Source: JBBAEA01 sp041656175
GTDB taxonomy: Bacteria; Myxococcota_A; Bradymonadia; UBA4248
DNA: 30,986 bases
Direction: 5' to 3'
Assembly: GCA_041656175.1 (NCBI GenBank)
Contig: JBBAEA010000023.1
Coordinates: 1-30,986, forward strand
In this document: positions 8,275-15,395 of the stretch, in pieces
How positions within the stretch are numbered: position 1 is the stretch's first letter
How the letters are laid out: every line of letters starts with the position of its first letter
Notes under the pieces: generated by a model
Database searches by the model: none
What the model was told of the DNA's origin: nothing
The model's input: the letters and a program-made list of their open reading frames with translations, nothing else
Program-made: the position numbers and the translations under genes

Positions 8275-11200
8275 TTAAACTATGCGCTCTCGCGCTCTCT
8301 CGGTGATATCGACATTGACCAAGTACGGTAAGCCCTTGGGCCCCAATTTGATCTGATCTACGAAGCTAGCCCGATCCTCATCAAAGATCTTGATCTTATC
8401 CACGAAATCAACGCCGTTAACCTCTTCGATAATGTGGTAAAGATCGACCTTGAGCACTGAGCGCCCAAACTGCCAACCCTTGCCATCGCGACCACCATGA
8501 ATCGAGTGCAAAAAGCGACGAAGCGCAAGCTCAATATCCCGTTTTAGACGCTCACTGGAACCCGTTGAAACGCGAATAAACTCAAGGCTAATAGAAAGTT
8601 CAGTGTATTGCGGGCGCTCCACGTTGACCTTCACCGTCAATAAACGCCGCTCATCTAAAGAGGTTTTAACGCGACGCATCAACTCGGTAGATGGCACAAG
8701 CTTCTCCGTGTAATCGGAATTACGCACATCGAACTTCGGAATTATCAAGACGCAAACCTCGCCTTCACGCTCTGTCGCGGGCAAGCAATAGCTGCGCGCT
8801 ATCGCGTTGGAGCTCTGCAGCGCCAAAACCTCGAAGTCTTCCTTCGTCACAGCGCGGTAGCGGCTTTTAATGATGTAGGGGGCGCGTAGCTTTAACGCCT
8901 CCACCGTCTCGACATCACTACCACCCGCGGCAGGGTAGAGATTGTTCACACCATCGATGTATGCAATAGCTTGCCTGATCGTCTTGGCTTGGTTTGGACC
9001 AATATTGCCGCGAACACCGCCACCAACGGCATAACGCGTTGTGCGAATATTCTGATCCATCGCGGGTAGAAGCATCCCACGCGTACCATCGCCAAACTGC
9101 ACTGTTCCATTAAGGCGATCAATACGGTAGTGCCGACTCCTTGAACCCGAAGCGTAGAAGCTGTCCACCGCGTGCCAACGCACCCATACACCGTCACCTC
9201 GCGGATCGGGATCGATGAACTTCGCCTTCCCGTAGTAATCTTCCAAAATCGCAAGCTCCTCGGCTGAAGGCATCTCCTTCTCTCGAATCCACAGCTCCTC
9301 CCCTTCCAGAACAGGTCGGTTCATGAACTGGAAGTACTCATTGGGAGTACCCCGACCGCTGCCTAAAATCTCGAACGTTAAGGTGCGACGGTTCACCGCT
9401 TCGACGGTGTTGAACATGACGTGGTTAATCCGCGGAAGCTCCTCGTATCCACCCATCTCCAAGCGGACACGAATCCAGAACAAGTTCTCCCCAAACTTGC
9501 GCGTTGGCGCCATCTCGCGGGGACCCAAAAAGTCGATGTAACCCGTTTCGGTGAAAGCCCGAGTTTCGTCGTTTACACCCAGATCCAACCAAGCCCTACC
9601 ATCCCAGTACTCCCATACAACTTTTTTGTTGCCGTAATACTGCTCCTCCATCTTGCGGTAGTAGCCCGCCAAGAACGCCTCTGTGTCCTTCTCGCGCACA
9701 ATATCCGCACTCGTTTTCGCTACAACGTTCACAAACATTTGAATGCGTTCGTTGGGGAACGGTCCGTTCATACCAAAGTAAATCGAAGGACTCTCATCGG
9801 GGATGGGCTCAAATATCTGTACCCCACCAAGATCTTCCGATAAGACCTGCGTAACATCGGTGTAGCGGAAATCATTATAGGTCAACGCCTTCTCGGGAGA
9901 ACGGTTGGGCTCCTCGTACTTGATACGCACACTCTTCATATGCGGTGGGCGCAGCGGACGCTCGTCAAACCAAGCCCACTTATCGCCGTCCAACATATAC
10001 GTACCCGGCACACCGTAGTCACCGCGAACAATGCGCGCCCGCACCCAGTAGCTCTCAATATCTGTAACCGTACTTTTGCTCAAACCCTCGGGAACCGTAA
10101 AACTAACCGTTCCGTTACGCGTTAAGCAGTAAGTCGAATCATCGAAATCTAGCCCCTTAAGAGATTCCTCTACCGCTTTGGGGTTGACCAAACCCATACG
10201 CTGCCACTGTTTACCGTCATAGTACTCCCACGAAATTTGTAGGTCATTACTAGGGTTCATCCCGTTGACAGATACCGCGTCCGAGAGCTCAAAATCGATA
10301 CGAACACGAGAACTGGGGTGGCGCAAAAGCTCATCACTGGCTATGTAAAAACACGACTCAACCGTCGGTTCTTTATAAAACGGGTAGAAGTTTTTACTAA
10401 GGTCTATCCCCAAATAGTCCTCCCCAGCCGCTAGCACTATCGCATGCTCTGGGCTCACGCCCTCGCCTAAAATCTCAATGCGCGAATACACTCGCTCAAC
10501 TACCGTCATCGACGAGTTCGCAGGCACATTGACCAAACGACCACGAATCCAGTAACCCTCGATCTCATTGATCTCTACCGGCTCCATGCCATCGACACCC
10601 AAAAATGCCACCCAACCCAAAGCCTGATCCTGCGGCGCTATCTCAAGCTCGCGCCAACGATGACCGTTCCAATACTCCCACTCGCAAAGCGACGGAAAGT
10701 CAGTATCTGGACTCTCAGGAGTCTCAAAACCCATCAATAATATAGCTTCCTCGCTGAGCGCCTCTAAGTGAGAATCAAGAAGGTAAAAATACCGCTCTAT
10801 ACGCTGACACCCCATGAAAGCCTCAAAGGATTGCCCCGGACGCCCATGGATCGACTCGGTGTTGTTCGCATAAGCATCGTGAAACTGCGAATAACATCGA
10901 ACTATCGACGTAGGAAGAACCACTAAATCCTTTAATGTTTCAAAAACTATCGGCGACTCTTCACTCTTATAGTCGGTAGCAACACTCGTACCCGCGGGAA
11001 TAACCTGAAAGTTCTTCGCGCCAGGAACCAACGAAAACGTTAAGTTCACATGCGAAGGCTGCGGCGGCTGCAGCTCAATCCCCATCAAATCTAAAAACGC
11101 CAAGTAGTTCTTATCAGTCACGCGGTTGAGACGGAATAACATCAACTCAACCAACCATGCAAAAAGCTCTATAAGCGTAATACCAGGGTCTGAGGCATTG

Positions 11201-11298
11201 TGATTCGTCCAGTCTGGGCAGTACTTGGGAATCAAACTAACCGCTTCATTGACCAAATCTTCCCACTTGCGATCATCTAGTTTCGGTAACGGTATCAT
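8275..11298 (-). CDS. Large baseplate J-like protein (Afp11/gp6-like)
   Basis: 1007 residues. The N-terminus (about 10-80: DWTNHNASDPGITLIELFAW, LNRVTDKNYLAFLDLMGIEL) and a C-terminal baseplate J domain (about 735-960: YAVGGGVRGNIG, INGV-like GVNNLYPAAGGSD, AVTKEDFEVLA) identify it as a wedge protein like Afp11 of antifeeding prophage-type systems. It is much longer than phage P2 gpJ (about 300). The middle holds three copies of a WEYWDG-W-YWIR-RL module (about 206-257, 355-428, 560-618). The start overlaps the gp25 stop (ATGA type), and GGGAGAGG lies before it, so the genes are coupled. It acts in baseplate assembly. Confidence 0.92.
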   Translation of the reverse strand: MIPLPKLDDRKWEDLVNEAVSLIPKYCPDWTNHNASDPGITLIELFAWLVELMLFRLNRVTDKNYLAFLDLMGIELQPPQPSHVNLTFSLVPGAKNFQVIPAGTSVATDYKSEESPIVFETLKDLVVLPTSIVRCYSQFHDAYANNTESIHGRPGQSFEAFMGCQRIERYFYLLDSHLEALSEEAILLMGFETPESPDTDFPSLCEWEYWNGHRWRELEIAPQDQALGWVAFLGVDGMEPVEINEIEGYWIRGRLVNVPANSSMTVVERVYSRIEILGEGVSPEHAIVLAAGEDYLGIDLSKNFYPFYKEPTVESCFYIASDELLRHPSSRVRIDFELSDAVSVNGMNPSNDLQISWEYYDGKQWQRMGLVNPKAVEESLKGLDFDDSTYCLTRNGTVSFTVPEGLSKSTVTDIESYWVRARIVRGDYGVPGTYMLDGDKWAWFDERPLRPPHMKSVRIKYEEPNRSPEKALTYNDFRYTDVTQVLSEDLGGVQIFEPIPDESPSIYFGMNGPFPNERIQMFVNVVAKTSADIVREKDTEAFLAGYYRKMEEQYYGNKKVVWEYWDGRAWLDLGVNDETRAFTETGYIDFLGPREMAPTRKFGENLFWIRVRLEMGGYEELPRINHVMFNTVEAVNRRTLTFEILGSGRGTPNEYFQFMNRPVLEGEELWIREKEMPSAEELAILEDYYGKAKFIDPDPRGDGVWVRWHAVDSFYASGSRSRHYRIDRLNGTVQFGDGTRGMLLPAMDQNIRTTRYAVGGGVRGNIGPNQAKTIRQAIAYIDGVNNLYPAAGGSDVETVEALKLRAPYIIKSRYRAVTKEDFEVLALQSSNAIARSYCLPATEREGEVCVLIIPKFDVRNSDYTEKLVPSTELMRRVKTSLDERRLLTVKVNVERPQYTELSISLEFIRVSTGSSERLKRDIELALRRFLHSIHGGRDGKGWQFGRSVLKVDLYHIIEEVNGVDFVDKIKIFDEDRASFVDQIKLGPKGLPYLVNVDITERARERIV

Positions 11299-11702
11299 AC
11301 CTCTCCCTCTTTACGAAGATAAAACGGATACACCATATTGTTCTGCGAATTTGTTGAACGAATCGTATACGAAATCAGCACATTCATCCGATTAGGCTCA
11401 TCTGAATCCGGCTCAGCACGCACTTCCAACTCACTGATGCGAGGCTCAAAGGCAATCAGCGACTTCTTAACCTCATACTCAATCTTTGCCCCAGTCATCA
11501 CCGTGTTCGGCTCAAAGAGCAAATCATGGATACCGCAGCCAAAGTCCGGACGGTACAACCGCTCCCCCTTCGCCGTTCCTAGAATTATCATCATGCTTTG
11601 GCGAATGTTCGCCTCATCAACACTCGTCTCCAGCGCCCCCGTCGTGTCCACCTTCAAAGGAAACGACAAGCCCTCGCCTAATATACTCAGTGTTTTAGCC
11701 AT
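11295..11702 (-). CDS. gp25/GpW-like baseplate wedge protein
   Basis: 135 residues, the normal gp25 length. It has the family pattern of a strand-rich N-terminus, DEANIRQSMMIILGTAKGERLYRPDFGCGIHDLLFEP (shown in parts: MIILGT, GERLYRP, FGCGIHDLLF), and a C-terminal IEYEVKKSLIAFEPRI segment. In T4 the homologue nucleates sheath polymerisation on the baseplate; in injection systems the counterpart is Afp9. A GGGAG site precedes the ATG. It lies ten bases after the zinc-ribbon gene and overlaps the J-like gene by four bases. Confidence 0.93.
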   Translation of the reverse strand: MAKTLSILGEGLSFPLKVDTTGALETSVDEANIRQSMMIILGTAKGERLYRPDFGCGIHDLLFEPNTVMTGAKIEYEVKKSLIAFEPRISELEVRAEPDSDEPNRMNVLISYTIRSTNSQNNMVYPFYLRKEGEV

Positions 11703-11712
11703 CCCTTACTCC

Positions 11713-11904
11713 CTAAAATGCATTCTGCCCCTCAATCCAGCGCCCGCACTCCGAGCACTTCACCGATATCATATCGCTCTCCATGTCGACCTCTACCGAC
11801 TTTTTGTCGCAAAATGGACAAATAAGCCCATCGACATTACCGCTCATCACATCGTCTAAAACATCCTGCCACATCGAAAGTTCATCAAAATCAGCTTCGC
11901 TCAT
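11713..11904 (-). CDS. Small zinc-ribbon protein, first gene of baseplate operon
   Basis: 63 residues with two Cys pairs, CPFC (about 29-32) and CSEC (about 50-53), spaced as in a zinc ribbon, and an acidic N-terminal helix. A strong AGGAGG site lies five bases before the ATG at 11904. The frame stays open far upstream into the structured element at 12026, but that part is not coding by context. Ten bases separate it from gp25, so it is co-transcribed with the baseplate genes. Function unknown; a structural or regulatory accessory of the machine is a guess. Confidence 0.75.
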   Translation of the reverse strand: MSEADFDELSMWQDVLDDVMSGNVDGLICPFCDKKSVEVDMESDMISVKCSECGRWIEGQNAF

Positions 11905-12025
11905 AACGCCTCCTAAAAATTCAGCCCCGCTTATCATACCCATTATCCGTATTTTCGCAACTTGCATAACAAATGCAATTGGTTTTAGAAACGCTACACT
12001 ATGCTTAATGTTTAGCTTTCCTTGC

Positions 12026-12173
12026 GGGGGGCGACAACGCCCCCCTACGCACAAGCTACCCTCAAAATTCGCCAAAAATCGCATAATTTTATGCGACGTT
12101 TTCGCTAAACGCTCAACCGCCGCATAAAATGCGATTTTAAGCGAATTTATCGGGCGATCTTGTGCTACCCCCC
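12026..12173 (+). repeat. G6/C6 structured element, copy E1
   Basis: The element begins GGGGGG-cgacaac-CCCCCC and ends GCTACCCCCC. An outer stem pairs GCACAAG with CTTGTGC, and an inner stem pairs ATTTTATGCG with CGCATAAAAT. Copies at 15236, 24061 and 25361 have the same plan with different stem bases. It fills the gap between the divergent zinc-ribbon and rubrerythrin genes (11905-12528). Confidence 0.85.
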
Positions 12174-12306
12174 ACCACCATCGTTTTTCAAATACCCTTA
12201 CGCGAATATTCCAACAAAATCGTTTCGTTCTCAATGATAGCGTCGACTTGCCCCTTGCGCACAATTAACAGCCAACGCCTTACACGCTGTTTGAGTCTAG
12301 CCGCGT

Positions 12307-12388
12307 CGCGTTAATCGCTCTTTTGCTTCGCCGCCATTTTTCGCAAAACAAGAGCTTTGGCAAAAAGACGGCAAGCAGCCATAACGCG
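12307..12388. other. Imperfect long palindrome in rubrerythrin upstream region
   Basis: Arms CGCGTTA (12307-12313) and TAACGCG (12382-12388) enclose further imperfect pairing (GCTTCGCCG against CGGCAAGC, and a T5 run against an A5 run). It could be a folded RNA, a decayed repeat or chance. No second copy was found in the window. Confidence 0.4.
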
Positions 12389-12449
12389 AGAAGCCAAAGA
12401 TAACTTTACCTAACAAAAAATATATGCTAAAGTTTTAGCGATTTAAAAA

Positions 12450-12466
12450 TGGAACTTTTTGTTCCA
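12450..12466. promoter_or_regulatory. Perfect inverted repeat, possible operator of rubrerythrin gene
   Basis: TGGAAC-TTTTT-GTTCCA is a perfect 6-bp inverted repeat 63 bases before the rubrerythrin ATG. The surrounding 60 bases are AT-rich, as expected of a promoter. Binding by a peroxide or iron regulator would fit the gene, but the sequence does not match a Fur or PerR box that I can name. Confidence 0.4.
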
Positions 12467-12528
12467 CTTTGTTAACGGCGCGTTCGCCCCTAAGCACCCC
12501 CAACACCATGGGGAAAGGATAAAAGCAT

Positions 12529-13071
12529 ATGAAGTCACTAAAAGGCACTAAAACAGAGGCTAACCTCCAAACCGCATTTGCTGGCGAGAGCATGGCACGA
12601 AACAAATACACCTACTACGCAAGCAAAGCGAAGAAGGAAGGTTACGAGCAAATCTCAAAACTCTTCCTCGCCACCGCCGACAACGAAAGAGAGCACGCAA
12701 AACTCTGGTTTAAAGCCTTACACGACAACGATATCCCTGCCACAACGGCTAACCTACTCGATGCGGCTGAAGGCGAGCACTACGAGTGGACGGATATGTA
12801 CAAAAATTTTGCTATCACGGCGAAAGAAGAAGGTTTTGATCAGCTAGCATTCTTGTTTGACGCTGTCGCAAAAATCGAAAAAGTACACGAAGAGCGCTTC
12901 CGCAAACTTTTGGCCAATATCGAAGGCGACATCGTTTTTTCACGCGACGAAGAAGTTATGTGGGAGTGCGCAAATTGTGGCCACATCCACGTTGGAAAAA
13001 AAGCGCCACAAATGTGCGCCGTGTGTGCACACCCCCAAGCGCACTTCTTTATCCGCGTTGAAAACTACTAA
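12529..13071 (+). CDS. rbr: Rubrerythrin
   Basis: 180 residues, a typical length. The N-terminal ferritin-like four-helix bundle shows the diiron ligands in the usual places: E20 (FAGESMARNKY), E53 and H56 (NEREH), E83 region (GEHYEW), E117 and H120 (IEKVH). A C-terminal rubredoxin domain follows with C147-x2-C150 and C163-x2-C166. It reduces hydrogen peroxide to water in the cytoplasm of anaerobes and microaerophiles, taking electrons from NAD(P)H through rubredoxin-type carriers. An AAAGGA site lies upstream, a possible operator is at 12450, and a terminator follows at 13091, so it is a single-gene unit. The flavin reductase with rubredoxin domains at 21800 could be an electron partner (inference). 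Confidence 0.97.
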   Translation: MKSLKGTKTEANLQTAFAGESMARNKYTYYASKAKKEGYEQISKLFLATADNEREHAKLWFKALHDNDIPATTANLLDAAEGEHYEWTDMYKNFAITAKEEGFDQLAFLFDAVAKIEKVHEERFRKLLANIEGDIVFSRDEEVMWECANCGHIHVGKKAPQMCAVCAHPQAHFFIRVENY

Positions 13072-13085
13072 TTTCACCCTGTTGT

Positions 13086-13119
13086 AAAAAGGCGAGGCTT
13101 AAAAACCTCGCCTTTTTTT
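13086..13119 (+). terminator. Rho-independent terminator of rubrerythrin gene
   Basis: A perfect stem GGCGAGG/CCTCGCC (13091-13097 and 13106-13112) with an 8-base loop is followed by seven T, 15 bases after the rubrerythrin stop. Confidence 0.9.
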
Positions 13120-13143
13120 GTTCTGGCAAGCCAAAGCTTTTAT

Positions 13144-13545
13144 GAACCACAAAACACACGAAAACACACGAAAGTTTTTTAGTCTTATAGAACCAGCTTG
13201 ATTCGATAAAATCTTACTTGCCTTTCGTTCTTTAAATTTTGAACCACGAAAAACACGAAAATTCACGAAAAGTTTTTTTACTCTTACAGAACCGACTTGA
13301 TTTGTTATAGACTTTCGTGCCTTTCGTGCTTTGAATTTTACATTTTGAACCACGAAAAACACGAAAATACACGAAAAGTTCTTTTTACTCTTACAGAACC
13401 GACTTGATTCGATAAAATCTCACTTGCCTTTCGTGCTTTGAATTTTGAATTTTGAACCACGAAAAACACGAAAATTCACGAAAAGTTTTTTTACTCTTAC
13501 AGAACCGACTTGATTTGTTATAGACTTTCGTGCCTTTCGTGGTAA
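13144..13545. repeat. Tandem repeat array with ABAB higher-order pattern
   Basis: Four units start at 13144, 13241, 13347 and 13454, about 97-107 bases each. All begin GAACCAC, run through short CACGAAAA-type steps, and contain ACTCTTACAGAACC. Units 1 and 3 share GATTCGATAAAATCT; units 2 and 4 share GATTTGTTATAGACTTTCG, so the true period is about 210 bases. Each unit also contains short CACGAA direct repeats and the opposite-strand TTTCGTG. It lies with the element at 13637 in the 688-base gap 13072-13759, where no gene is credible. Confidence 0.9.
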
Positions 13546-13636
13546 AAAAAGCTTTCGTGGTAAAAAATAAAGCGATAATAATGCGCTAAGTTCTAGAAAA
13601 AAGAACTAAAGAACTAAAGAAGAAGACAAAAACAGC

Positions 13637-13759
13637 TTTTCTTTGCCATTTTGATGCGGATTCTAGGAAGCAAGGAGCGAAGCGAAGGAGCGACCTCAGG
13701 GTCGTGACTGAGCTGAGCGACGTAGCTGACGAAGAAGACGCGCAAAATGGCAAAGAAAA
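13637..13759 (-). repeat. Palindromic intergenic element, family K, copy 2
   Basis: Inverted copy of the element at 3302. Outer arms TTTTCTTTGCCATTTTG (13637-13653) and its complement (13743-13759) are perfect, and an internal hairpin reads ACGACCCTGAGGTCGC on the minus strand. The right arm touches the stop codon of the minus-strand gene at 13760, so the transcript of that gene would run straight into the element. Confidence 0.8.
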
Positions 13760-15118
13760 TCAGGTGCGGGGAGTGACAGACCAATATGCCCACTGACTTA
13801 TTTTGTCGAGCGGCACCACACTGCCAGTTTCAGAGTTAACTAGGAAGTTAATCGATTTTGCCCCCTTACCAATGTCGTACTGGTAGCCAATCTTAAAGAG
13901 ATTTTCGCTCTTATCGGGATTGAGCTCATCGGGTGCTGGAATGAGGTTCCACTTACAAACGCGATCATCTTTACACTTTTGGAAAGCGCTAGAAACGTCG
14001 CTTTCGCCGTTAGTGATCAGCCATTGCAGTGCGTTGATAAACTCGTGTTGCTCCAAAACCATGGTAAAAGCAGTACATAGCTGCACAAAGTCGCTGCCCT
14101 TACAAGCTCCCGCGCTCCAACGCGCACGTCGCGGAATATTCGGGTTGTTTATGTAATCTTCGGGTAAAATGTTGATGTTTTTGAGAAAACTGAGATTTTC
14201 GCCGGCGCGCATCAGGTCGATAGCGATAAGTCCCCTAGGTTCAAGACTCTGGTTGGTCCAGTTAAACCTAAACTTTGCCACTCTACTTTCTTTGCCTTCA
14301 ACCCACTGGAAATAGGCATTATAAAAGTCGTTCCCGTCGTTACCCTTAAAGTCCTGTGCCACAGTCCAGCCAACGATGCGATCGTCCTCGTGACCCGGGG
14401 TGTTGGCAAGTTTTAGGAAATAGAGCAAGAACACGCCGCCCAGCTCGATACCCGAACCAAACTTGTGGGATATGATGGCTCGCACGACGCTTGCCGGTCT
14501 ATCGATGAGTTCCTTGCTGCGTTCATAGTTTCTGACGGTGTTGTCAAAGACGCGCGCCATATCATTACGCGGAACGACGAAGCCTGTTTCGACGTTTACG
14601 ATCCAAACGGGTCCAACCGCTACCGATTCATCAAAATAATCGAGATAAACCTCGTAATACGGGTCTGGAACCTGCTCTGTTCCCGCGTCCAGATCAGGAT
14701 CGAGATGCAGCGCTCGCCAATCGCCACGCGACAAGAAAGACATGTTAAAGCGCTTCTCTAAGTATGCGCGCTCAACCAGTTCCAAAATGCTCGCCCAACG
14801 GATCTCGACAGAAGCTGGATCCTTTGTGCCAGCGCGCTCACGCCTCCCCGCTTCTTCGTAGGCCTTGAGTGTTTCCAAGTACTCTACGACATATTCGGGA
14901 TCGAGCACTTTGTGCTTTTGTACCAGAGCGATGGCCTCACTCTCCATGTTGGCAAAACGATCCCCAACCTGAATAAAAGACTTGAGATCGGCGGCTGTTA
15001 CCGCATTTTGTACGCGTTTTTTGCTCTTTGATAGTTTTAACGCTAGCGCAGAACCCAACGCAATAATGCCAAACATCACGAAGCTTAAAATCAATATCAA
15101 AACTGTGCGATTCTTCAT
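13760..15118 (-). CDS. Membrane-anchored hypothetical protein
   Basis: 452 residues. One N-terminal membrane segment (about 5-27) anchors a large outer domain. Two similar halves may exist: a region around residues 170-190 (GPVWIVNVETGFVVPRND) resembles one near the end (INFLVNSETGSVVPLDK), a small strand motif used twice. Four Cys in the last third (GACKGSDFVQLC, KCKDDRVC) could form disulphides. I do not recognise the family. AGGG precedes the ATG at 15118. Its stop codon directly abuts the palindromic element at 13637. An envelope location is likely; role unknown. Confidence 0.8.
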   Translation of the reverse strand: MKNRTVLILILSFVMFGIIALGSALALKLSKSKKRVQNAVTAADLKSFIQVGDRFANMESEAIALVQKHKVLDPEYVVEYLETLKAYEEAGRRERAGTKDPASVEIRWASILELVERAYLEKRFNMSFLSRGDWRALHLDPDLDAGTEQVPDPYYEVYLDYFDESVAVGPVWIVNVETGFVVPRNDMARVFDNTVRNYERSKELIDRPASVVRAIISHKFGSGIELGGVFLLYFLKLANTPGHEDDRIVGWTVAQDFKGNDGNDFYNAYFQWVEGKESRVAKFRFNWTNQSLEPRGLIAIDLMRAGENLSFLKNINILPEDYINNPNIPRRARWSAGACKGSDFVQLCTAFTMVLEQHEFINALQWLITNGESDVSSAFQKCKDDRVCKWNLIPAPDELNPDKSENLFKIGYQYDIGKGAKSINFLVNSETGSVVPLDKISQWAYWSVTPRT

Positions 15119-15235
15119 CGTTTCCCTTAGTCAAAACCGCTGCATACTTAGTGCAGCGCTAATCGACTGCGTAGTCTACACGCAAATGCTAGTGTTGTGT
15201 AGTCTAGAAGAATTTTGATTTTTGCAGAGCCTCGA

Positions 15236-15379
15236 GGGGGGAGCGCAAGATCACCCGAAAAAGGCGCCTAGTCTTGCACGTTGCGCGAAAGTCGAGCGTA
15301 TAGCGAGAATTTTGCGCAACGTTTCGCAAGATTTGGCGCATTTTAAGGGAAGCTTGCGCGCGGGGGGAGACTTCCCCCC
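15236..15379 (-). repeat. G6/C6 structured element, copy E4
   Basis: On the minus strand it begins GGGGGG-aagtct-CCCCCC and ends GCTCCCCCC. The outer stem is GCGCAAG/CTTGCGC and the inner stem GTTGCGC/GCGCAAC, both different in sequence from the other copies but still paired. It starts 16 bases after the nrdJ stop, in sense orientation, so it would be the 3' untranslated region of the nrdJ transcript. It occupies most of the gap 15119-15395. Confidence 0.8.
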
Positions 15380-15395
15380 GCCCCAAAAATGCAAA

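Noticed and set aside
11905..12264. N-terminal extension of the zinc-ribbon frame (120 codons)
   Set aside because: It runs through the structured element E1, and a strong AGGAGG site marks the internal ATG at 11904.
13144..13545. CRISPR array
   Set aside because: Units are about 100 bp and continuous, with no short repeats separated by unique spacers.
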